From Methylococcaceae bacterium (GTDB taxonomy: Bacteria > Pseudomonadota > Gammaproteobacteria > Methylococcales > Methylomonadaceae): 8,296 bases of DNA. The DNA is taken from NCBI GenBank assembly GCA_947484105.1, contig CANKON010000056.1, positions 1 through 8,296 of the forward strand, written 5' to 3'. Under the pieces are notes generated by a model that saw nothing but the letters and a program-made list of their open reading frames with translations, made no database searches and was not told where the DNA came from. The position numbers were made by a program, and so were the translations under genes. Within the stretch, counting starts at the first letter, position 1. Each line of letters opens with the position of its first letter. Positions 1 through 5,054 of the stretch are shown here, one piece after another.

Positions 1-784
1 CAACTTTTCGGCTTACCGCATTTGCCATCGAAGCAAAATCACGCAAACTGATATTTTCAGCACGCAAATTTGCATCAATACCTAACGCCAAAATTTCGGC
101 TTCCGATAACGAATTTTTCAAAGAATTTCGCAACGTTTTACGGCGTTGCGAAAATGCTTCGGTCACAATTTTACTCAGCATTTTCACATCATCAACTTCA
201 AAAGGCGGGGTGGAATGTGGCACTAATCGCACCATCGCGGACATGACTTTCGGCACGGGATTAAAACTTTCTGGTGGCACGTCAAACAACCATTCTGTCG
301 CGCAATAATACTGCATCATCACGCTTAAACGTCCGTAAGAATTGTTATTCGGTTTTGCACAAATGCGATTCACTACTTCTTTTTGCAACATAAAAATCAT
401 GTCCGCGATGCAATTTGTCGTTTCAAGTAAATGAAACATAAGCGGCGTTGAAATGTTGTAAGGTAAATTGCCAATAACGTGTATTTTTTCGCCTTCAGGC
501 GCAAGTGATGCGAAATCAAAACGCAAAGCATCTGCGCTGTGAATATGTAAATTGGTTTGAGCAGCAAATTTATATTCGAGCCACGCAACCAAATCGCGGT
601 CAAGTTCAACTACATCTAAATGCGTTACTTTTTTAAGTAAAGGTTCAGTCAACGCGCCTTGTCCCGCGCCAATTTCAACCCAATGTTGCCCCTCACGAAT
701 CATCGCATTGCCGATGATATTATTGATGATGTTTTGGTCTTGTAAAAAATTTTGACCGAATCGTTTGCGTGCTTGATGTGCCAT
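1..784 (-). CDS. rsmA: 16S rRNA (adenine1518-N6/adenine1519-N6)-dimethyltransferase RsmA (KsgA), 3' end cut by window edge
   Basis: Transfers four methyl groups from SAM to two adjacent adenines in the helix 45 loop of 16S rRNA, a late step of small-subunit assembly in the cytoplasm. I translated 261 residues with no stop; the family is about 265-275 aa, so only a few C-terminal residues are missing at the left edge. Visible motifs: N-terminal RKRFGQNFL (6-14), SAM-binding VEIGAGQGALT (36-46), acidic VELD (59-62), catalytic motif IV NLPYNIST (106-113), FNPVPKV (174-180) and the C-terminal AFSQRRKTLRNSL (210-222). The ATG at 784 gives the expected N-terminus and lies one base after the stop of the nuclease-like gene (TAA-A-ATG). 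No convincing Shine-Dalgarno precedes it (only AAAAAAGCGATTTTTAAA), so translation probably depends on coupling to the upstream gene. Last visible gene of the ispG-pdxA-uma2-rsmA operon. Identity is secure. Confidence 0.97.
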   Translation of the reverse strand, partial: MAHQARKRFGQNFLQDQNIINNIIGNAMIREGQHWVEIGAGQGALTEPLLKKVTHLDVVELDRDLVAWLEYKFAAQTNLHIHSADALRFDFASLAPEGEKIHVIGNLPYNISTPLMFHLLETTNCIADMIFMLQKEVVNRICAKPNNNSYGRLSVMMQYYCATEWLFDVPPESFNPVPKVMSAMVRLVPHSTPPFEVDDVKMLSKIVTEAFSQRRKTLRNSLKNSLSEAEILALGIDANLRAENISLRDFASMANAVSRKV

Positions 785-788
785 TTTA
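781..788. repeat. 8-bp direct repeat, copy at uma2/rsmA junction
   Basis: CCATTTTA on the + strand (TAAAATGG on the coding strand). It contains the stop of the nuclease-like gene and the start of rsmA. An identical copy lies exactly 610 bp away at the pdxA/uma2 junction; neighbouring bases differ on both sides of each copy. It may be a relic of insertion or coincidence, because TAA-A-ATG-G is partly constrained by stop and start codons. Confidence 0.5.
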
Positions 789-1394
789 AAAATCGCTTTT
801 TTCAGAAGGTGGAGTTGCAAGAAAAGCACGCATTTCGTCGTTTTCAACGCGCTGATAAATATCTAAAACCGATAACGTCAAATCAATTGACGTAAAAGTA
901 ATTTCGTCGTCGATAAAATAAAATGCCGATTGCCAACCGCTTGCACGGCGACATACTTCAATTTCAACGCGGTCTTGTTCAATTAGAACGTATTCTTCTA
1001 ACGTTGGAATCGTTTGGTAACAAACGCGTTTAAATGTTTTGTCATATTTGCGCGTTGAATCGGATAAAACTTCAACAATAATGCGCGGCGATTCAGCGTA
1101 ATAATCGTCTTTATCGTCATTTTCACAAACAACCAGAATATCAGGATAAAAGTATTTTTTGCCATTATCAGCACGAACTTTTACGTCTGAACTAAACACT
1201 TCGCAGGGTGTGCCTTTTAGATGACTACCTATATCAATAATCATGTTAGAAATAATGCGTTGATGATTTTTTTTTGCGCCTGCCATCGCAAAAATTTCAC
1301 CATCCGCGTATTCATGTCTAACGTCAGCGTTTTTTTCATCGTCGAGATATTCTTGCTCGGTGATGTAATCGTTTTTGTAATTCGGTAAGCCCAT
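786..1394 (-). CDS. Uma2 (DUF820) family PD-(D/E)XK nuclease-like protein
   Basis: A 202-aa protein of the Uma2/DUF820 family, predicted restriction-endonuclease-fold proteins whose biological role is largely unknown. Family signs: N-terminal ITEQEYLDDEKNADVRHEYADGEIFAMAGA region (11-40) with the usual YxxGEI-type segment, then the nuclease core: YPDILVVC (83-90, D85), PRIIVEVLSDST (103-114, E108), and the D118/K122/Y126 spacing in KYDKTFKRVCYQ, ending with the LEEYVLIEQDRVEIEV strand (132-147). The D, E and K positions expected of an active enzyme are all present, so it does not look degenerate. Length is normal for the family. The start is supported by a good GAGGA Shine-Dalgarno seven bases upstream, lying within the last codons of pdxA. 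It sits with one-base gaps between pdxA and rsmA, two housekeeping genes. An A9 run in codons 40-43 is a possible slippage site. Base composition looks like that of its neighbours. Family assignment is strong; substrate and role are unknown. Confidence 0.9.
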   Translation of the reverse strand: MGLPNYKNDYITEQEYLDDEKNADVRHEYADGEIFAMAGAKKNHQRIISNMIIDIGSHLKGTPCEVFSSDVKVRADNGKKYFYPDILVVCENDDKDDYYAESPRIIVEVLSDSTRKYDKTFKRVCYQTIPTLEEYVLIEQDRVEIEVCRRASGWQSAFYFIDDEITFTSIDLTLSVLDIYQRVENDEMRAFLATPPSEKSDF

Positions 1395-1398
1395 TTTA
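1391..1398. repeat. 8-bp direct repeat, copy at pdxA/uma2 junction
   Basis: Second copy of CCATTTTA (TAAAATGG on the coding strand), covering the pdxA stop and the start of the nuclease-like gene. With the copy at 781-788 it brackets that gene exactly. Collapse to one copy would join the pdxA stop directly to the rsmA start with a one-base gap. Confidence 0.5.
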
Positions 1399-2388
1399 TT
1401 TCCTCGCGGGTGTTGTCGAACACATCGTAATTGCTGTTTTCACCGCATATTGTAAACTGCCTAAATCGGCTTTGCCTGTTCCTGCTAAATCTAACGCCGT
1501 GCCATGGTCAACCGATGTGCGAATAATTGGCAAACCTAACGTTATATTGACAGCTCGTCCAAAACCTTTGTGTTTCAAAACAGGCAAACCTTGGTCGTGA
1601 TACATGGCTAAAACCGCGTCAGCATATTGCAAATACTTGGGTGTGAATAATGTATCCGCAGGCAACGTGCCTTCTAAATTTAACCCTTCGGCACGCAATT
1701 TTTCTAAAACGGGGTTAATCACGTCGATTTCTTCACGTCCTAAATAGCCATTTTCACCTGCGTGCGGATTTAAACCACAAACCAGAATTTTCGGATTTTC
1801 AACATGAAAACGGTTTTTTAAATCATGATGCAAAATCCGAATGACTTTTTCGAGCGTTTCTTTTGTAATCGCGTCACTGACTTTTGAAAGCGGCAAATGT
1901 GTAGTGACTAAAGCAACGCGCAAACCTTCGGTTGCTAACATCATCACAGGATGTCCACCTGTTTGCAGTGCAATGTGTTCGGTGTGCCCCGTAAAAGCAA
2001 AACCCGCTTCATTGATTACACCTTTGTGCACAGGTGCAGTCACCATTGCAGAAAACGTCCCGTTCAAACAGCCCAACGTCGCACGATCTAAAAGTTCTAA
2101 AACGTATTCGCTATTTTCGGAATTCAAAACACCTGCTTGCACAGGTGCTTTCAATGCCACAGGTAAAATTGTCAAATGCCCACGTGGCAACATCGTTTGT
2201 GGTTTTTTAGGGTCAAAATGATGCAACTTAAGCGGCAAATTTAATTGTTTAGCGCGTTGTTGTAACAAATCAGCATCTGCCAAAACAACCAATTCACACG
2301 CTGGCAAAATCTCTTGCGCCAATTGAATACATAAATCTGCACCAATGCCAGCGGGTTCGCCTGCTGTAAGAGCAATACGGGGCAACAT
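1396..2388 (-). CDS. pdxA: 4-hydroxythreonine-4-phosphate dehydrogenase PdxA
   Basis: NAD(P)-dependent oxidation of 4-phosphohydroxy-L-threonine in the DXP-dependent route to pyridoxal phosphate. The product decarboxylates to 3-amino-1-hydroxyacetone phosphate, which PdxJ joins to deoxyxylulose phosphate. The 330-aa length matches E. coli PdxA (329 aa). Visible motifs: N-terminal [11 protein letters not shown] (6-16), substrate-site GHTEH (134-138), and the three metal-binding histidines H164 (TTHLPL), H209 (GLNPHAGE) and H264 ([12 protein letters not shown]), corresponding to E. coli H166, H211 and H266; also [13 protein letters not shown] (291-303). The ATG shares its first base with the last base of the ispG stop (TAATG), giving tight coupling; upstream GGGAATGTGGAA offers only a weak ribosome site. 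The last codons (PARK) carry the Shine-Dalgarno of the next gene. No defect seen. Confidence 0.98.
   Translation of the reverse strand: MLPRIALTAGEPAGIGADLCIQLAQEILPACELVVLADADLLQQRAKQLNLPLKLHHFDPKKPQTMLPRGHLTILPVALKAPVQAGVLNSENSEYVLELLDRATLGCLNGTFSAMVTAPVHKGVINEAGFAFTGHTEHIALQTGGHPVMMLATEGLRVALVTTHLPLSKVSDAITKETLEKVIRILHHDLKNRFHVENPKILVCGLNPHAGENGYLGREEIDVINPVLEKLRAEGLNLEGTLPADTLFTPKYLQYADAVLAMYHDQGLPVLKHKGFGRAVNITLGLPIIRTSVDHGTALDLAGTGKADLGSLQYAVKTAITMCSTTPARK
1401..1405 (-). promoter_or_regulatory. Strong ribosome binding site for the Uma2-family gene
   Basis: GAGGA on the minus strand, six to seven bases before the ATG at 1394, embedded in the terminal Arg-Lys codons of pdxA. It is the clearest Shine-Dalgarno in this operon. 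It decides the start of the nuclease-like gene and would be equally well placed for rsmA if that gene were absent. Confidence 0.75.
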
Positions 2389-3611
2389 TATTCCACATTC
2401 CCGTAATGCGTTTCGATATATCGCTCAACAATCGCTTGAAATTCTTCAGCAATGTTATCGCCTTTTAAGGTTACTGTTTTTTCACCATCTTCATAAACAG
2501 GCGCAACAGGTGATTCGCCTGTTCCAGGCAAACTGATGCCGATATTTGCATTTTTACTTTCGCCAGGTCCATTAACCACGCAACCCATGACCGCAACTTC
2601 CATTTCTTCAACACCCGCATATTTTTCACGCCAAACAGGCATTTGGTCGCGTAAATACGTTTGTATGTTTAATGCTAATTTTTGGAAGTAATCACTCGTT
2701 GTGCGTCCACAACCTGGGCAAGAAATCACCATCGGCGTAAAAGCGCGGAAGCCCATTGTTTGCAAAATTTCTTGTCCGACAATCACTTCTTGCGTGCGTG
2801 ACGTACCAGGCTCTGGCGTGAGTGAAATCCGAATGGTGTCACCAATGCCTTGTTGCATCAAAATCGACAACGCGGCTGCCGAAGATACAATGCCTTTTGA
2901 ACCCATGCCTGCTTCGGTCAAACCTAAATGCAGCGCGTAATCACAACGCGACGATAAATCTTGATAAATTGAAATCAATTCTTGAACGTTACTGATTTTG
3001 CACGACAGAATAATTTTGTCTTTACCTAAACCAATTTCTTCCGCTTTCGCTGCACTTTCCAATGCAGATAAAACAATGGCTTTTCTCGCCACAGCCGCTA
3101 ACGGTTCAGGTTGTGCAAGCCCACGATTTTCGTCAAGTAAACGGGTTAAAACCGCTTGATCCAAACTGCCACCATTTACGCCAATTCGCACAGGTTTGTT
3201 GTATTGACAAGCAACTTCAATCATTTGCTGAAATTGTGGGTCGCGTGCTTTTCCTCGTCCAACATTACCTGGATTGATGCGATATTTGTCCAATGCCGCC
3301 GCGCAATCGGGATATTTTTCGAGCAATTTATGACCATTAAAATGAAAATCGCCCACAATCGGCACATGACAATTTTTTGCAATCAATTGTTCTTTAATCG
3401 AAGCGACAGCAGCGGCCGCTTCTTCGGAATTAACGGTAATTCGTACGATTTCTGAACCTGCGGTGGCAAGTTCAATAATTTGATTAACTGTAGCTTTGAT
3501 GTTTGCTGTATCGGTATTTGTCATGGATTGCACCACAATCGGTGCGCCGCCACCGACTTTGACGTTACCGACCAAAACTTGTTGAGTGATTTTTCTAAGA
3601 CGTGATGACAT
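2388..3611 (-). CDS. ispG: (E)-4-hydroxy-3-methylbut-2-enyl-diphosphate synthase IspG (GcpE)
   Basis: Penultimate enzyme of the MEP isoprenoid pathway: a [4Fe-4S] enzyme reducing methylerythritol cyclodiphosphate to HMBPP. The 407-aa protein starts with [19 protein letters not shown] (12-30), followed by the TIM-barrel region with GDFHFNGH (87-94), [10 protein letters not shown] (109-118), [10 protein letters not shown] (141-150), ILSCKIS (201-207) and [14 protein letters not shown] (227-240). The C-terminal ferredoxin-like domain has the cluster cysteines C298 and C301 (CPGCGRT) and C344 ([10 protein letters not shown]), with E351 next to the motif. It is longer than E. coli IspG (372 aa) and resembles the Neisseria/Xanthomonas type of about 420 aa. 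An in-frame TAA at 3624-3626 excludes any start further upstream than ATG 3611. The leader is A/T-rich and shows no Shine-Dalgarno. First gene of the operon, overlapping pdxA by one base. Confidence 0.98.
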   Translation of the reverse strand: MSSRLRKITQQVLVGNVKVGGGAPIVVQSMTNTDTANIKATVNQIIELATAGSEIVRITVNSEEAAAAVASIKEQLIAKNCHVPIVGDFHFNGHKLLEKYPDCAAALDKYRINPGNVGRGKARDPQFQQMIEVACQYNKPVRIGVNGGSLDQAVLTRLLDENRGLAQPEPLAAVARKAIVLSALESAAKAEEIGLGKDKIILSCKISNVQELISIYQDLSSRCDYALHLGLTEAGMGSKGIVSSAAALSILMQQGIGDTIRISLTPEPGTSRTQEVIVGQEILQTMGFRAFTPMVISCPGCGRTTSDYFQKLALNIQTYLRDQMPVWREKYAGVEEMEVAVMGCVVNGPGESKNANIGISLPGTGESPVAPVYEDGEKTVTLKGDNIAEEFQAIVERYIETHYGNVE

Positions 3612-3633
3612 AGTGAATTTGAATTAAATTAAA

Positions 3634-3663
3634 ATTTAAGAAAGATGATAATTGTACAGGCAA
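3634..3663 (-). promoter_or_regulatory. Candidate promoter(s) for the ispG operon
   Basis: Two weak sigma70-like possibilities face ispG. One is TTGCCT (3658-3663) and TTAAAT (3634-3639), 18 bp apart, each matching consensus at four of six positions. The other is a better -10, TACAAT (3651-3656, five of six), but with no recognisable -35 at 16-18 bp. The first would leave a leader of about 15 nt, consistent with the lack of a Shine-Dalgarno. Assigned by eye and by position only. Confidence 0.3.
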
Positions 3664-3687
3664 TTTCTGCTTTCGCATTCTGCAATA

Positions 3688-3715
3688 CGAACATTTTAGA
3701 AATCAACCGTATAAT
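3688..3715 (+). promoter_or_regulatory. Candidate sigma70 promoter for the tolC-like gene
   Basis: A perfect TATAAT at 3710-3715 preceded by CGAACA (3688-3693, three of six against TTGACA) with a 16-bp spacer. Transcription would begin near 3722 and give a leader of about 24 nt before ATG 3746. A short GAG at 3738-3740, five bases before the ATG, is the only ribosome-site candidate. The strong -10 and correct placement in the divergent gap support it; the -35 is poor. Confidence 0.5.
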
Positions 3716-3745
3716 TCCTGAAAAACTGAAATCAATCGAGCTACG

Positions 3746-5011
3746 ATGAAAAAAATTTCTTTCGCTTTATGTTTAGTATTCTCTCTTAATTCGCACGCTG
3801 AAACTTTAGAAGAAGCATGGTTTGCGGCATTAAATGCGAATCACCAAATTAAAGCCGCCCAAGCCAATACTGATGCTTCACAAGAACAATTACAAGCCGC
3901 AGAGGGAGCATTGTTGCCTGAATTGAATGTCGGAACAGGTTATACACAATACAACGAAACGCCGTCAGCAAAAACCAGCATTGAAGGCAAAACCGCGCAA
4001 TTTGCAATGCAACAAATGGGGAGCGTGAAAGCCCAAGCGATTGCAACGTTACCGATTTATACCAGCGGGCGTATTTCACATAATATCAGTGCCGCACAAG
4101 CGAATTTAAATGCGACGCAAGCGAATGAACAAGTCGCTATTTTGGATTTGAAAATGCAAGTTGCTGAAAATTATGTCGCCGTGTTGCGTTTGGAAGATGC
4201 AGTGCAAGTCGCAAAAAGTCACATTCGCAGTTTGGAAAGTCACGAGCGGGACGTGAAAAATCTATTTGAACAAGGCATCGTGGCAAAAAATGACGTGCTG
4301 GCGGCAGAAGTTGAAGTATTAAATGCAAAACAACTTTTGATGCAAGCAGCGAATACTTATGACAATGCAAAAGCCCGTTACAACCAACTGTTGACGCGCC
4401 CATTGACCACAAACGTTGAACTCACGCTGCCATTTTCTGAACCGCCAAAAGTGACGTTAGAAAATTTAAATCAAAATGCGTTAATGCAACGTCCTGAATT
4501 CCAGGTTCTGAACGAACAAATGGAATCGTTGCATCAACAAATGCAATCGATAAACGCAAATTTAATGCCGCAAGTGGCACTGAATGGTGGCTATCAATAT
4601 CAACAAAATCATTATCAAACTTACGAAGGATTGTGGATGGCGAATGTCGGTGTGGATTGGAAATTGTTTGACGGCAGCACTCATCACAAAGGCGAGGCCT
4701 TAGAAAAACAGGTTTTAGCGTTAAAAGAACAGCATGAAATGTTGTCGGGACAAATTCTATTACAAGTACGCCAAGCGTGGCTCGATAGTCAAGAAGCGCA
4801 ACAGCGTTTTCAAGTCGCCAAACAAACGATTGTGCAAGCGGATGAAAATTTAAAAGTAACGACCGACCGCTATCAACAAGGTTTAACGACACACACGGAA
4901 GTGATTCAAGCGGAAAATTTACGGACGCAAATGCACCATAATTTGAATAATGCGACATACGATTTTGTGTTGGCAAATTTACGAATCAAACACGCAGCAG
5001 GCAGTTTTTAA
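3746..5011 (+). CDS. TolC-family outer-membrane efflux protein
   Basis: Outer-membrane channel component of tripartite efflux or type I secretion assemblies, acting as a trimer spanning the periplasm and outer membrane. The 421-aa precursor begins with a classical signal peptide (Lys-Lys, hydrophobic ISFALCLVFSL, cleavage likely after SHA at residue 18). Cys10 is not in a good lipobox, so a NodT-type lipoprotein is unlikely. The mature protein shows the two-fold OEP repeat: first half about 20-225, with a beta-hairpin segment at 61-110 (NVGTGYTQYN... LPIYTSGRI) flanked by Ala/Gln-rich helices; second half about 235-421, with the matching GGYQYQQNHY... VGVDWKLFDG segment (281-310) and YQQGLTTHTEVIQAENLR (376-393). 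It is shorter than E. coli TolC (493 aa). Transcribed alone from the divergent promoter, with no membrane-fusion or pump gene nearby, so its partner and substrate cannot be inferred. Confidence 0.93.
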   Translation: MKKISFALCLVFSLNSHAETLEEAWFAALNANHQIKAAQANTDASQEQLQAAEGALLPELNVGTGYTQYNETPSAKTSIEGKTAQFAMQQMGSVKAQAIATLPIYTSGRISHNISAAQANLNATQANEQVAILDLKMQVAENYVAVLRLEDAVQVAKSHIRSLESHERDVKNLFEQGIVAKNDVLAAEVEVLNAKQLLMQAANTYDNAKARYNQLLTRPLTTNVELTLPFSEPPKVTLENLNQNALMQRPEFQVLNEQMESLHQQMQSINANLMPQVALNGGYQYQQNHYQTYEGLWMANVGVDWKLFDGSTHHKGEALEKQVLALKEQHEMLSGQILLQVRQAWLDSQEAQQRFQVAKQTIVQADENLKVTTDRYQQGLTTHTEVIQAENLRTQMHHNLNNATYDFVLANLRIKHAAGSF

Positions 5012-5042
5012 GCTAAACTTGCCACAATTTTTCCCTTTTTTT
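5000..5042 (+). terminator. Candidate intrinsic terminator after the tolC-like gene
   Basis: GGCAGTTT (5000-5007) pairs with AAACTTGCC (5015-5023) in an eight-pair stem with one bulged T and a seven-base loop, spanning the tolC-like stop codon. After ACAA come T5 (5028-5032), CCC and T7 (5036-5042). The stem has four G-C pairs and the U-tract is interrupted and starts four bases late, so termination may be partial. pepN begins only 12 bases after the tract, and I see no convincing pepN promoter. Confidence 0.4.
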
Positions 5043-5054
5043 CAGAATTCAAAC

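Noticed and set aside
397..609. Open frame of 70 codons on the minus strand inside rsmA
   Set aside because: It is in a different frame from rsmA, which itself translates through with all family motifs.
2130..2147. Inverted repeat CACCTG-CTTGCA-CAGGTG, with TGCACAGGTGC recurring at 2026-2036 and 2138-2148
   Set aside because: It lies inside pdxA and comes from repeated Ala-Pro-Val codons (GCA CCT GTG). Nothing suggests an operator or a mobile repeat.
1841..2221. Open frame of 126 codons antisense to pdxA
   Set aside because: A shadow of the pdxA codons: no recognisable domain, Cys/Ser-rich composition and no ribosome site.
3616..3630. AATTT-GAATT-AAATT dyad in the ispG leader, considered as an operator
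   Set aside because: Composed almost wholly of A and T in an AT-rich leader, so symmetry of this size is expected by chance.
4422..4976. Open frame of 184 codons antisense to the tolC-like gene
   Set aside because: Overlaps a well-supported gene along its whole length, and its predicted protein shows no family motif.
4950..5054. A 35-residue N-terminal extension of PepN from an in-frame ATG at 4950
   Set aside because: It overlaps the end of the tolC-like gene, resembles no PepN N-terminus and has no ribosome site. ATG 5055 gives an N-terminus that aligns with E. coli PepN.
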